Assembly (NCBI RefSeq): GCF_000422665.1 | Contig: NZ_KE383901.1 | Coordinates: 26,836-90,835 of the forward strand | Source of the DNA: Ferrimonas senticii DSM 18821 | GTDB taxonomy: Bacteria > Pseudomonadota > Gammaproteobacteria > Enterobacterales > Shewanellaceae | DNA: 64,000 nucleotides | Direction: 5' to 3' | In this document: positions 1 through 8,865 of the stretch, piece by piece | Layout of the letters: each line of letters starts with the position of its first letter | Numbering within the stretch: position 1 is the stretch's first letter | Notes under the pieces: model-generated | Database searches by the model: none | The model's input: only the letters and a program-made list of their open reading frames with translations | Told to the model about the DNA's origin: nothing | Made by a program: the position numbers and the translations under genes

Positions 1-46
1 AGCTGTTAGCTGTTAGCTGTTAGCTGTTAGCTGTTAGCTGTTAGCT
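1..46. repeat. Heptamer tandem repeat (AGCTGTT)n
   Basis: At least six perfect copies of the 7-mer AGCTGTT run from the window edge, so the true length is unknown. The repeat ends on the TAG stop codon of the minus-strand glycosyltransferase gene that follows. Two other 7-bp tandem repeats with different units occur at 32730 and 53211. Confidence 0.9.
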
Positions 47-998
47 ACTTGCTTTGCGCCACTTCGCCCTCGAGATATTGTCGTTGCTGCACACAATGAT
101 GCAGCCATCCTGCAAATGGGCTCAACAGCGTTTTAAGTGAGGTGTGCTTGGGCGCCAGATAAGCCGATTTTAGCTGGTAGCCAAACGCCGTTAGGTAGTG
201 TTGTTGTTGCTGATGATATTCAGCAAAACCGAGGGCAAGGTTGGCTTCGGCACCATGGCGGGTGGCGGTCGATATCGCCTGATCACAGTGGCGCTGAATA
301 ATCTGTTGCATCGCGTGCAGACGTGCCAGTCGATTACTGCTGATGGAGCCGCGGCGCATTAGGTAGTGCATCTGCAGCTGTGGTTGCGCCCAGACGGAGC
401 CTACCGCTGCCAGTTTCAGCCACAGATCCCAGTCCGAAGCCGAGCCCAAGCGATTATCGAAGCCTCCCAGTGCCAAGGCCAGTTGTCGCTGTATCACCAC
501 CGTTGAAGTGCCAATCACGTTTTCCATTAAGACGGTGGCTTTGTCGAGCGGCTGGTGCAACTGCATTGCTCGTTGACGAAAGCGCGGCCAAAAATCAAAG
601 CAGTCGCAGATAGCATTGCCGTCTTCGCCGACGTGCAGATAGTTGCCGAACAGTAGTATGCAATCACGGTGGCGCCGCAACAGTTGCCGTTGCTCTAGTA
701 GCTTGTCTGGTAGCCAACGATCGTCGGCATCCAAGAAGGCGACATAATCGTGCTGACATAGCGCCATCGCCGCATTGCGAGCGTTGGCAACGCCGACCTG
801 TTCAAGCCGTAAAACCTGCAGCATGGGGTGCAGAAGCTGCTGCTGTTGTAGATATTCAAGGGTACCGTCGTTGGAACCATCATCAATCACCCACACCTCA
901 TCGGCGGGGCAGCTTTGTTGCCACACTGATTCAAGTGCATCTGGCAGGTATTTAAGGCAGTTATAACTGGGGATCACTACGCTGATGCCGATGTTCAT
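45..998 (-). CDS. Family 2 glycosyltransferase of the syp-like locus
   Basis: Cytoplasmic GT-A fold glycosyltransferase of 317 residues, probably adding one sugar to the lipid-linked repeat unit of the exopolysaccharide. The N-terminus shows the family 2 signature: ISVVIPSYNCLKYLPDAL, then VIDDGSNDGT near residue 40 and the metal-binding FLDADD near residue 90. GSASDWDLWLKLA near residue 185 fits the acceptor and catalytic region. It is divergent from the next glycosyltransferase gene and has its own sigma-54-like promoter about 40 bp upstream, which ties it to the locus. GGAG precedes the ATG. Sugar specificity cannot be read from the sequence. Confidence 0.88.
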   Translation of the reverse strand: MNIGISVVIPSYNCLKYLPDALESVWQQSCPADEVWVIDDGSNDGTLEYLQQQQLLHPMLQVLRLEQVGVANARNAAMALCQHDYVAFLDADDRWLPDKLLEQRQLLRRHRDCILLFGNYLHVGEDGNAICDCFDFWPRFRQRAMQLHQPLDKATVLMENVIGTSTVVIQRQLALALGGFDNRLGSASDWDLWLKLAAVGSVWAQPQLQMHYLMRRGSISSNRLARLHAMQQIIQRHCDQAISTATRHGAEANLALGFAEYHQQQQHYLTAFGYQLKSAYLAPKHTSLKTLLSPFAGWLHHCVQQRQYLEGEVAQSK

Positions 999-1034
999 AC
1001 TTCACTCCGCGATTAACCATTCGCTAATCCCCCA

Positions 1035-1050
1035 AGCAGATCCCATACCA
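1035..1050 (-). promoter_or_regulatory. Candidate sigma-54 promoter for the GT2 gene
   Basis: Minus-strand TGGTATGGGATCTGCT has the exact GG-N10-GC spacing of -24/-12 promoters (consensus TGGCAYR-N4-TTGCW). Predicted start of transcription is near 1025, giving a leader of about 27 nt before the ATG at 998. It is the weakest match of the five in this locus but sits at the expected distance. Confidence 0.55.
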
Positions 1051-1186
1051 GTCTTAAATTTAGATATTTAACAGTAGTTTGCCCACGAGTTAGGGGCGAT
1101 TAGCAGCAATTAACGACGCGCTACTGGTGGCGATTGCGTTTTGCAACTTGGCAGTAAATATCTTTATAAAACATAAAGTTAAAATT

Positions 1187-1202
1187 TGGCTCGACTGTTG
1201 CT
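1187..1202 (+). promoter_or_regulatory. Candidate sigma-54 promoter for the sypJ-N-like operon
   Basis: TGGCTCGACTGTTGCT matches the -24/-12 consensus closely, with GG-N10-GC and the TTGCT -12 block. Transcription would start near 1213, about 35 nt before the ATG at 1248. It lies back to back with the minus-strand site at 1035-1050, so one activator-bound region between them could serve both. Confidence 0.72.
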
Positions 1203-1247
1203 TTGTTGAACGGCATTAGCCCTGATATATAAGTGCTGGAGCCTACG

Positions 1248-2414
1248 ATGAAGTCGATAGCCTATGTGTTCCCCACCTTTCCTGTGCCGTCGGAAACCTT
1301 TATCACCAACGAAATGGAGGCGATGGCCGCGCTTGGGCATCCACTGTTTCCCTGCGCATTAGAATGGCACAGCGATGTGGCTGATACGGCTATACAACCA
1401 CTGCAGCGTAAGTGGCTAAAGCGGGTCAAACCACTGCCGCAAATTCCATTGTGGCAGGCGCTTGGCAGTGCCGTTGCTGTCGGTTATAAGCGCGCCGGCT
1501 GGCAGTTTATTCGGCAGCAACGGCATTGGCGTCAACGCAGTTTGTGGCTGGCGGCGCTGCGCTTGGCAAGTTGGGTACGCGCCAATGGTTGTAATCATAT
1601 TCACGCTCACTTTGCCCAGCACAGCGCGGCGGTGGCGATCGCAGCGGCCAAGTTGTGTGGCTGTACCGTGTCGTTTGTTGGTCATGGTGCCGACATCTAC
1701 CAGCGTCCATTTGACCTAAAAGCCAAGTTGCAACATGCGGATTTAGCGGTGGCGGTTTGTCGCGATATGCAGCAGCAGTTTGTGAAGCAGCAGGCGGATG
1801 CCGCGACCGCGTTGATCCCCTGCGGCATAGATATTGCGCGCTTTAGTTTGAATCACAGCCAAATCGGCACCCAGCCACGATTGCTGTTTGTCGGTCGCTT
1901 AGTGGAAAAAAAGGGCGTTGATCTGCTGCTGCAGGCGCTGCAGCAACTGCCACCGACGGTGGGACTCGACATTGTTGGCAGCGGCCCGTTGCTGGATAGC
2001 CTAGATCGGATGGCGCAGCGGTTGAATGTTGACGTGCGCTTTCTCGGCCAGCGTGATCAGGCGTGGCTGCAAGCCAATGGTGGTTACTACGTGGCGTTGG
2101 TGGCGCCATTTCGGATCGCCGCCAATGGCGATCGTGATACTGGGCCGTTGGTTTGTAAAGAGGCGATGGCGATGGGGTTGCCGGTGATCACCACCGCCAT
2201 TATGGGATTACCGGAAACCGTCAATCATAAGTGTGGTTATCTGGTGCCGCCGGAGAGTCCCGAACAACTGGCGCAAGCGATCGCCGCGTTGTTGGCACTA
2301 AAGCCAGAACAGCGGCGCCGGTTGGGATTGCGCGGACGGTTACGGGCAGAGCGCTTGTTTAGTAACCACCATCAAGCCCAGCGTTTGTCTGCCCGAATTG
2401 AGGCGCTAGCGTGA
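1248..2414 (+). CDS. Family 4 glycosyltransferase (SypJ-like position)
   Basis: GT-B fold glycosyltransferase of 388 residues, predicted to extend the polysaccharide repeat unit at the inner membrane face. It begins MKSIAYVFPTFPVPSETFI, a common start in exopolysaccharide GT4 enzymes. HAHFAQHSA lies near residue 120, the nucleotide-sugar domain starts at LLFVGRLVEKKGVDLLLQAL near 208, and the family E-x7-E region is in CKEAMAMGLPVITT near 303. An upstream in-frame GTG at 1233 exists, but TGGAG six bases before the ATG at 1248 supports this start. First gene of a tightly packed operon; the next gene overlaps its stop by GTGA. Confidence 0.88.
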   Translation: MKSIAYVFPTFPVPSETFITNEMEAMAALGHPLFPCALEWHSDVADTAIQPLQRKWLKRVKPLPQIPLWQALGSAVAVGYKRAGWQFIRQQRHWRQRSLWLAALRLASWVRANGCNHIHAHFAQHSAAVAIAAAKLCGCTVSFVGHGADIYQRPFDLKAKLQHADLAVAVCRDMQQQFVKQQADAATALIPCGIDIARFSLNHSQIGTQPRLLFVGRLVEKKGVDLLLQALQQLPPTVGLDIVGSGPLLDSLDRMAQRLNVDVRFLGQRDQAWLQANGGYYVALVAPFRIAANGDRDTGPLVCKEAMAMGLPVITTAIMGLPETVNHKCGYLVPPESPEQLAQAIAALLALKPEQRRRLGLRGRLRAERLFSNHHQAQRLSARIEALA

Positions 2415-3772
2415 ACGCCGCGCTGCATTATGGTATCGGCTGCGCCCTGCAGCGCGGGGTAGGGCTATTGTTGTTGCCGCTGGCGGCCAATTTGTTGGCG
2501 CCAGAGCAGTTTGGATTGCTTGGTTGGTTGACGGTGTTGGCGAGCGCGTTGGGCCTGTTGGCGGCGCTTGGGTTGGCTGAAACCGCTCAGCGTTTTAGTG
2601 TCGAGCCAGCACGCCTAGGGCAACTGAGTAAATTGGCACTGTGCTGGTGCGGGTTGTGGTTGCTTTTGACACCGATTACCAGTTTGTTGGCGCTGGCGCT
2701 TGGTAAGTCGCAAGCCGCGACGCCTTTGGCACTGCTGTGGGTCAATCTGGGTTGCAGTGCTTTACTTGGGCTGCGGTTGATGTTATTGCGATTAGCCCAG
2801 GATAGTGCGGGCTATCTGCGTCGGATTGGCTGCTGGAGTACCCTCCAGTTACTGCTGACGGCAGTGGCGTTGTGGCTCGGTGACGGTTCGCTGCTGGCGA
2901 TGATGGCCGCTGGCGCGCTTGCTAGCGGCAGCACCTTGTTGTTGCAATGGCGTTGGTTGCAGCAGGCTTGGGGCAATGCCATCGGCAGCGGCAGTGCGTT
3001 GTGGCAGCTGCTGCGCTACGCCTTACCGCTGTGTGGCTGCGGCTTTATCGGTTTTGTGTTTGTCGGTTATGAACGCTTATGGCTTGGTCAAGCGCTATCG
3101 CTGGCGCAGTTTGGTCCGTTTAGTTTGATGGCGCAACTGGCGCTAATACCCATTTTATTGATTGAGCCTTATGGCTTGTGGTGGTTTCCCAAGCGTTTTG
3201 TATTGGCTAAGCAGCAGTGTCGGCAGCAGTTGGCTGATGGCGCGTTGTTTGGCGTGTTACTGCTGCTTGCTGCATGTGTGGTGCTGCTGTTGATATTGCC
3301 GCCGCTGGTGACGCAACTGCTACCGAGCCACCTCCACGATGGGCTGCGCTGGTTGCCGCTGCTGCTGTCAATCTCACTGTGGCGGCAATTGGCAGCGCTG
3401 CTCAGCTTTGGGATCTATAACCAAGCCAGCGGCCGGCTGCCGCTGCAACTGAATCTGGCGCTGGCATTGCCAACGCTGGCGTTGCTGCCACTGGCGCTGC
3501 ATTGGTATGGCGTATTGGGTCTACTGCTGGCGCTGTTGGCGCTTACGCTGCTGCGCACTTTGCTGTTTTACGGCGTTAGCCAGCGCTGCTTTCACTTGCC
3601 CTATCGATACCCGCTGTTATTGCCAGCACTGCTTGGCAGTCAGTGGGCACTGTTGAGCGATTCCATCGCACTGCAGTTGCTGCTGTTGTTGATGTTGTCG
3701 CTGCAGCTGTTGTGGCTGGCACGGCCGTTGTTTGGGCAGGGCCAACGGCAATTGGCGGTGGTGGCGAAATGA
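2411..3772 (+). CDS. Polysaccharide flippase (Wzx/MATE-like, SypK-like)
   Basis: Integral membrane protein of 453 residues with about twelve hydrophobic segments and almost no soluble domain, as in oligosaccharide-lipid flippases. GVGLLLLPLAANLLAPEQFGLLGWL near the start is the typical first helices with the PEQFG loop of the polysaccharide biosynthesis protein family. It would move the finished undecaprenyl-linked repeat unit to the periplasm. The start is GTG overlapping the previous stop, and the stop overlaps the next ATG (ATGA), so translational coupling is likely. Leucine and tryptophan are very frequent. Confidence 0.85.
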   Translation: MNAALHYGIGCALQRGVGLLLLPLAANLLAPEQFGLLGWLTVLASALGLLAALGLAETAQRFSVEPARLGQLSKLALCWCGLWLLLTPITSLLALALGKSQAATPLALLWVNLGCSALLGLRLMLLRLAQDSAGYLRRIGCWSTLQLLLTAVALWLGDGSLLAMMAAGALASGSTLLLQWRWLQQAWGNAIGSGSALWQLLRYALPLCGCGFIGFVFVGYERLWLGQALSLAQFGPFSLMAQLALIPILLIEPYGLWWFPKRFVLAKQQCRQQLADGALFGVLLLLAACVVLLLILPPLVTQLLPSHLHDGLRWLPLLLSISLWRQLAALLSFGIYNQASGRLPLQLNLALALPTLALLPLALHWYGVLGLLLALLALTLLRTLLFYGVSQRCFHLPYRYPLLLPALLGSQWALLSDSIALQLLLLLMLSLQLLWLARPLFGQGQRQLAVVAK

Positions 3773-5103
3773 AATTGGCAACTGCCAGCTCGCCATTGAC
3801 CATCGCGCTGGGGTTCAGTGGCCTGTTAGCGGGGCTGGCGTGGCTGGATTTGCGGCTCACGCTGGTGATTGGTCCGGCGCTGTTGCTGCTGTGGTGGTTG
3901 CTGCGCGATGGGGCGGTGGTGGTGGTAATGGGGTTTGTGCTGCTGTCGGCGTTTCGACTGCATGAATTGACGCCGCTGCTGTTGCCGCTGCGGATCCCGC
4001 AACTATTGGCGCTGTTGACGCTGGCGGTATTGGCATGGCGGTTAGTGGTGGTGCGGGATCTTAAGCCGTTTATCGCTAAAGAGGGTTACTGGCTATTGGC
4101 GCTGTTGGCGGTCACCGTAGTGGGCGCCTTGTTGGCCAGCAATCGCGCTCTGGCGATGGCCTATCTGACCGGCAGTTGGCTCAAGGTGGTGCTGATGTGT
4201 TTTGTCTGTGCGTGGATGCTGCAGCGGCCACGGCACATCAATGCGTTGGCGTGGGGGATAATTGTCGCTGGCATGCTGGTGGCCTTGGTGGCGCTGTATA
4301 ACAGCGCTAACGGCTTGGAAATGGTCGAAGGCAGCCGCGTTACCATTGGCCGCAGCTATGGCTCGATGCTCGGGGATCCCAATGATTTGGCGTTGGTGTT
4401 ATTGCTGCCCATCAGCTTTGCGCTTAGCGCCAGCTTGAGTCGTCACCCGAGCCGCTTACTGGCGGCTTTCGTGTTGCTGTTGCTGTTGCTGGCGATGCTT
4501 GCGACCCAAAGTCGCGGCGGCTTGTTGGGGATGGTGGCGGTCACTGCCATTACCGTTTATCGCCGCTTTCATTTACCGCGTTGGTTGTGGCTGTTGGCGC
4601 CATTGCTGCTGATGCTGTTGATGGCGGCAGCGGGGATCAGTGAGCGTCAATCCGGCGGTGCGGCCGAATCCGGTATCGATGAATCGGCGATGGGGCGCTT
4701 GTATGCATGGCAAGCGGCGTGGTCAATGATGTTGGCCAATCCCATGTTCGGGGTTGGCCTAGACAACTTTTTTGTAAATTACTTTTTTCACAGCCCCCAT
4801 TGGGATGGCAAAAATCACGCGGTGCACAGCAGCTGGTTTCAGGTGATGGCAGAAGCCGGCGCCAGTGGCCTGGTGCTGTTTATCGGCTTTTATCTGCTGC
4901 TACTGCGGCGCAGTTTTGCGGTGCTGGCAATCAGCCAAAAACAATCGAAGCACAGCCCGTGGCCGTTGGCCTGCTGCGCGGGATTAGTTGGCTTTGGCGT
5001 TAGCGGCACCTTTCTTACCCAAGCGTTTACTTGGCCACTGTATATCATGGCGGCGTTGGTGTGGGCGCAGTGGCGATTGATACCAATTTGCCCTAAGGAG
5101 TGA
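3769..5103 (+). CDS. O-antigen ligase/polymerase family protein (Wzy_C, SypL-like)
   Basis: Membrane protein of 444 residues with about eleven hydrophobic segments. The large periplasmic loop near residues 275-345 holds GVGLDNFFVNYF and the histidine-bearing NHAVHSSWFQVMAEAG stretch, the hallmark of the Wzy_C family. It should polymerise or transfer repeat units in the periplasm; which of the two cannot be decided here. A longer frame reaches back to 3643, but the ATG at 3769 overlaps the flippase stop and gives a normal N-terminus. Confidence 0.85.
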   Translation: MKLATASSPLTIALGFSGLLAGLAWLDLRLTLVIGPALLLLWWLLRDGAVVVVMGFVLLSAFRLHELTPLLLPLRIPQLLALLTLAVLAWRLVVVRDLKPFIAKEGYWLLALLAVTVVGALLASNRALAMAYLTGSWLKVVLMCFVCAWMLQRPRHINALAWGIIVAGMLVALVALYNSANGLEMVEGSRVTIGRSYGSMLGDPNDLALVLLLPISFALSASLSRHPSRLLAAFVLLLLLLAMLATQSRGGLLGMVAVTAITVYRRFHLPRWLWLLAPLLLMLLMAAAGISERQSGGAAESGIDESAMGRLYAWQAAWSMMLANPMFGVGLDNFFVNYFFHSPHWDGKNHAVHSSWFQVMAEAGASGLVLFIGFYLLLLRRSFAVLAISQKQSKHSPWPLACCAGLVGFGVSGTFLTQAFTWPLYIMAALVWAQWRLIPICPKE

Positions 5104-5106
5104 AGC

Positions 5107-5775
5107 ATGAGCGTAATCGGCGTAACTCAACAAGCCAAAATCTGGCTTAAGCCTTGGTATTTGCAACTGCGGGGCTGGCAATTGCCACCGATAAAACTGT
5201 TGTATATGCCGCTATTATGGCTTTATCAAGGTAGCTCGCAGCTGCTTGCAACCTTGATGCGACTGCTGCTTTGGACGCCGATGTGGCGGGTGCAGATCCA
5301 AGGTGGCGAGGGCCTTTATCTTTACAGCGGCTTGCCACAAAAACTGGGACCAGTGGCGATCAGCATGGGCAAAAGCTGCCGCATGAGTGGCGTTAGCACG
5401 GTCTGCGGCCGCCCCGATAGCCAGTTAACCGTCGGCAACAACGTTGATATCGGCTGGCAAAACACCATCGCTGTTGGCAGCAAGGTGGTGCTAGAAGACA
5501 ACGTTCGGCTAGCGCCAAAGGTGCTGCTGGCCGGTTACCCCGGTCACCCGTTGGCGGCAGAGGCGCGGGCGCAAGGGTTGCCAGAACTGCCGCAACAGGC
5601 GGCGCCAATCGTGCTTGAGCGCGATGTCTGGATCGGCACCGGTGCGGTGGTGATTGCAGGGGTCACCATCGGTGCTGGCAGTGTGGTGGCCGCGGGTAGC
5701 GTAGTGACCAAATCGATGCCGGCCGGGGTGCTGATTGGTGGTAATCCAGCACAAGTGATCCGTGCTTTGGAGTGA
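5107..5775 (+). CDS. Hexapeptide-repeat acyltransferase (SypM-like)
   Basis: Protein of 222 residues with a left-handed beta-helix C-terminal half. Hexapeptide repeats run from about residue 100 (VGNNVDIGWQNTIAVG) to the end, interrupted by a loop near 145-165, then VWIGTGAVVIAGVTIGAG and the closing LIGGNPAQVIRAL typical of NodL/CatB/WbbJ acetyltransferases. The N-terminal 70 residues are hydrophobic and may lie against the membrane. It probably O-acetylates the polysaccharide or its precursor. Spacing of 3 bp to the previous gene; AAGGAG lies ahead of the ATG. Confidence 0.85.
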   Translation: MSVIGVTQQAKIWLKPWYLQLRGWQLPPIKLLYMPLLWLYQGSSQLLATLMRLLLWTPMWRVQIQGGEGLYLYSGLPQKLGPVAISMGKSCRMSGVSTVCGRPDSQLTVGNNVDIGWQNTIAVGSKVVLEDNVRLAPKVLLAGYPGHPLAAEARAQGLPELPQQAAPIVLERDVWIGTGAVVIAGVTIGAGSVVAAGSVVTKSMPAGVLIGGNPAQVIRALE

Positions 5776-5777
5776 CG

Positions 5778-6995
5778 ATGATGAAAGCACAACCGCAACT
5801 TTGCGCAACCAACGTCACTGTTGGAGCTGGGGCAACGCGCACCGGGTCGGTCAAACCGACCATGCTGGTGTTTGGTGAAGATTGGCACAGCTTGCCCTCC
5901 AGCTCGCAGCATCTGACCAAAGCGCTGATGGACGAATTCAGCATTATTTGGGTCAACTCCATCGGTCTGCGCCAACCCCATCTGGGCGACGGTAAACGGC
6001 TGTGGCATAAGCTGCGCCAAGTGACTACCAAGGCACAGCCGAGCTGTCAGGAGGAAGCCGCTATCCCGCAGCAGGTGATCGCCCCCAAACTTTGGCCGCT
6101 GCCGCAGCAGGCATGGTTACTACAACTTAATCGCGCTTTACTGAAACGGCAGTTGCAGGGCGTGGCGCTGGATCAGATTGAATACGTCTGGTGTGCGCTT
6201 CCCTGTGCGGTCGAGTATTTGCCGCTGCTGCCAAATGCCAAGGTTATCTACTATTGCGGCGATGATTTTGCGGCGTTAGCTGGGGTCGATCATCACAAGG
6301 TGGCTCCCCTTGAACGGCGTTTGTTGCAACAGGCCGATCTGGTGTTATGTGCCAGTACTACCTTGCAGCAGCGCTGCGAGGTGCACGCTAAGGTGACACC
6401 GCAACTGCTACCCCATGGGGTGGATCTATCCCACTTTAGCCAGCCACAGCCAAAACCGGCGGGATTACCGGATAAGCCGATATTGGGGTTTTATGGCAGT
6501 TTGGCCGAGTGGATCGATTTTTCCTTGTTGGAGCAACTGGCACAGCGTTTTAGCGATTGTCAGATACTGTTGATTGGTCACCAAGGCCAGTGCCCGCGAT
6601 CGCTGCTAGACCGCGCCAATGTGACTTTGCTGCCGTTTATGCCGCATCAGCAGTTAGCGCAATACGTTCAGCATTTTGCGGTGGGGTTATTGCCGTTTAA
6701 GGCCAATCAGCAGATCGCCGCTTGCGATCCATTAAAACTGCGTGAGTACCTGGCGGCGGGGATCCCGGTGGTCAGTCGGCCCTTTGCGGCGTTGCAGCAA
6801 TACCATGTTGGGGTCAGCCAGCAGCGCAGTGTTCAGGCGTTCGCTGATGCGATTGCCGCCTATCTGCAACAACCGCCGTCGGCGGCGGCGATCCAAGCAC
6901 AGGTGCAAGACGCCAGTTGGCGCCAGCGTGCCGAGCAAGTGTTGCAGTGGTTGCAAATTGCAAATAATCGCCAAGGGTTCAGCTCAAGCAATTGA
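5778..6995 (+). CDS. Glycosyltransferase, TuaH/GT1-like (SypN-like)
   Basis: Glycosyltransferase of 405 residues, GT-B type. MLVFGEDWHSLPSSSQHL near residue 35 and VIYYCGDDFAALAGVDH near 155 resemble the TuaH group of exopolysaccharide transferases; PHGVDLSHFS near 215 starts the C-terminal domain and GFYGSLAEWIDFSLL follows. The Glu-rich family region is replaced by CDPLKLREYLAAGIPVVS near 315. Last gene of the operon from 1248; ATGs at 5778 and 5781 are both possible. The stop at 6995 is followed at once by a new sigma-54-like promoter. Confidence 0.82.
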   Translation: MMKAQPQLCATNVTVGAGATRTGSVKPTMLVFGEDWHSLPSSSQHLTKALMDEFSIIWVNSIGLRQPHLGDGKRLWHKLRQVTTKAQPSCQEEAAIPQQVIAPKLWPLPQQAWLLQLNRALLKRQLQGVALDQIEYVWCALPCAVEYLPLLPNAKVIYYCGDDFAALAGVDHHKVAPLERRLLQQADLVLCASTTLQQRCEVHAKVTPQLLPHGVDLSHFSQPQPKPAGLPDKPILGFYGSLAEWIDFSLLEQLAQRFSDCQILLIGHQGQCPRSLLDRANVTLLPFMPHQQLAQYVQHFAVGLLPFKANQQIAACDPLKLREYLAAGIPVVSRPFAALQQYHVGVSQQRSVQAFADAIAAYLQQPPSAAAIQAQVQDASWRQRAEQVLQWLQIANNRQGFSSSN

Positions 6996-7016
6996 TTAAT
7001 ATAAATATTGCTCCAT

Positions 7017-7032
7017 TGGCTTAGTTCCTGCT
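7017..7032 (+). promoter_or_regulatory. Candidate sigma-54 promoter for the lipoprotein-sypOPQR-like operon
   Basis: TGGCTTAGTTCCTGCT keeps GG-N10-GC spacing and lies 22 bp after the previous stop codon. Predicted transcription start near 7043, about 28 nt before the ATG at 7071. Two overlapping TTGCAAAT boxes lie 52-66 bp upstream, at 6951-6965, inside the end of the previous gene. Confidence 0.6.
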
Positions 7033-7070
7033 TGGTGGTGACTACCAAACCTTGAATGATGGTGACTGCC

Positions 7071-7469
7071 ATGTTCAACCGGACTTATCTGCTGATACTG
7101 CTACTCACGAGCGCTGTGGCGCTCACCGGCTGTGCTAGCACTGCCACCGATTATCCGATGGCCGATTACTCCCCCCAAAAAGCGCCAAGCTCTGCCGCCG
7201 TGGAGTTCAATTGGCCGCAACAACAGTCGTTGTTGTGGCAGTTGGGACAGAACCTTAAACCGCAGCAGTTGACTAGCCCGGCGCTCAAAGTGATGGTTGG
7301 GCCGGCGGCTAACCTACAGCCATGGCCGGCAGCGATGGCTGGACAACAGCGACAACGACAGCTGCAACAAGCGCTGCGTCAGCTTGGCTTCCAAGGCCAG
7401 ATCATCAGTCGTTACCAACCGGAATTGAGCGCCGATCTGATCCGCATTGAGGCCGGTTATGGCCAATGA
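7071..7469 (+). CDS. Small lipoprotein, unknown function, in the exopolysaccharide operon
   Basis: A 132-residue protein with a clear lipoprotein signal: MFNRTYLLILLL core and the lipobox LTGC around residue 20. The mature part is short, alanine- and glutamine-rich, with no family I recognise; it ends in an IRIEAGYG motif. Start ATG 7071 is chosen over 7056 because it gives the best signal peptide. It is the first gene behind its own sigma-54-like promoter and overlaps the chain-length gene by 11 bp. I know of no equivalent in the Vibrio syp locus. A periplasmic partner of the chain-length or export machinery is an inference from position only. Confidence 0.7.
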   Translation: MFNRTYLLILLLTSAVALTGCASTATDYPMADYSPQKAPSSAAVEFNWPQQQSLLWQLGQNLKPQQLTSPALKVMVGPAANLQPWPAAMAGQQRQRQLQQALRQLGFQGQIISRYQPELSADLIRIEAGYGQ

Positions 7470-8865
7470 GCTGCTGCGACTGTTTATCTATCGTTGGCTC
7501 TGCCATTTATGGCAGTGGCGCCGGTGGTTGTGGCTGCCGCCGCTGCTGCTGGCGTCACTGGCATTGGTGCGCGGCGAATTGGTTGATAAACGCTACCGCA
7601 GCACTACCGTGTTGCTGCTGCAAGAGTCGGCGCTGGCCAACCCGTTTTTGAAAGATCTGTCGGTGGCAGTACAACTGAAGGAGCGGCTGTCGGGATTAAC
7701 CGCGCTGCTGCGTTCACGGCAGTTGCTGCAACAGGTGGCCGAGGACGCTCGACTGGTTGGGCCCGATCAATCGCTGCCGGAGTGGCGTCGAGCGCAACTG
7801 GCGCAAGCGGTATCGTTGCAAACCCTTGGTGACAGTTTGGTGCGGTTGTCGGTGGTGTGGACCAGTCCCGAGCAAGCACAGCAACTGTTAGCGGCGTTTT
7901 CGCAGCGCTTTCAGCAGCGCTTGATGGCACCGGGGCAGCGGGCGGTGGATGAATCGTCGCAGTTTCTGCAAAAGCAGTTGCAGCAGCAGGAACAGAGCCT
8001 AAATCAGGTAGAACAGCAGCTGGCGGCGTTTAAGCAGCAAAATGCTGCGCTGCTGCCGGATCTGCTCAGCTCTAACAATTTGGCGCTATTGGAGGCGGAA
8101 ACCGCCATTCGTCAGCAAAAGATTGCCATCGAGGGGGCGCAGTCGCGGTTGCAAAGCTTGACCTCGCAATTGGCCACCACCAATCCGCTGATTGGTGAGC
8201 TAGAGCAGCGAATTATTAGCGTACAAACCGAATTAGCGCAGTTAAAAGGCCGATACACCGGACGTCATTCGGCAGTCAAAGCGGTAAGCGCGCGGCTCTC
8301 GCAGCTGCAACAAGAGAAACAGCGATTATTGCAGCAGCCACAGTTTCCACTGGCCGAACACCTAGACAATCTGTGGCAACTGGCCACCACTTTATCTGCC
8401 GAAGAGGGACAAACGCCGATATTGGTGTCGCAGCTGAAGCAGATGCAGCAAGCCCAAAGTCAATTTGATGGCCTCAGTGCCGAATTGGCGCTGCTGGAGC
8501 AGCACCGCCAAGGCATTGTTGAGCGAATGCGCGACAGTGCCGCGGTGGCACAGCGGCTAAATGAGCTAGAACGGTTGGCCGACGGGCGGCGGCAGCTGTA
8601 TCAAGAGCTGCTACTGCGCTTTGAAAAAGCGCGTGTCACCAGCGAACTGGGTCAGTTCGAGGCACCCACTAAGGTGCAGATCATTGATGCCCCCAGCTTG
8701 CCCGGCAGCAGTATCGATCTGCCGTGGTTTATTAACCTGTTACTTGGCGCCGCTGGTGGTCTGATTTCGGTGCTGTCGTTGGTCACCTTAAGCAGTTTGC
8801 TCGATCGGCGGATCTATGCGCCAGCGCAGATCCAGCGTTTGCTTAGTGAAACAGGAGAACCGTAA
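7459..8865 (+). CDS. Chain-length determinant protein (Wzz/GNVR, SypO-like)
   Basis: Inner membrane polysaccharide co-polymerase of 468 residues. One hydrophobic helix lies near residues 23-40, a long glutamine-rich coiled coil fills about 165-375, and a second helix (LLLGAAGGLISVLSLVTL) lies near 412-435, the layout of Wzz proteins with an extended periplasmic arm. No tyrosine kinase domain follows, so it is the kinase-free type. The ATG at 7459 is preferred over an upstream TTG. It should set polymer length with the SLBB export protein and the kinase-like protein at 15176. Confidence 0.85.
   Translation: MANELLRLFIYRWLCHLWQWRRWLWLPPLLLASLALVRGELVDKRYRSTTVLLLQESALANPFLKDLSVAVQLKERLSGLTALLRSRQLLQQVAEDARLVGPDQSLPEWRRAQLAQAVSLQTLGDSLVRLSVVWTSPEQAQQLLAAFSQRFQQRLMAPGQRAVDESSQFLQKQLQQQEQSLNQVEQQLAAFKQQNAALLPDLLSSNNLALLEAETAIRQQKIAIEGAQSRLQSLTSQLATTNPLIGELEQRIISVQTELAQLKGRYTGRHSAVKAVSARLSQLQQEKQRLLQQPQFPLAEHLDNLWQLATTLSAEEGQTPILVSQLKQMQQAQSQFDGLSAELALLEQHRQGIVERMRDSAAVAQRLNELERLADGRRQLYQELLLRFEKARVTSELGQFEAPTKVQIIDAPSLPGSSIDLPWFINLLLGAAGGLISVLSLVTLSSLLDRRIYAPAQIQRLLSETGEP

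Noticed and set aside
1-46. CRISPR array
   Set aside because: Direct repeats of 7 bp without spacers; no cas genes anywhere in the window.
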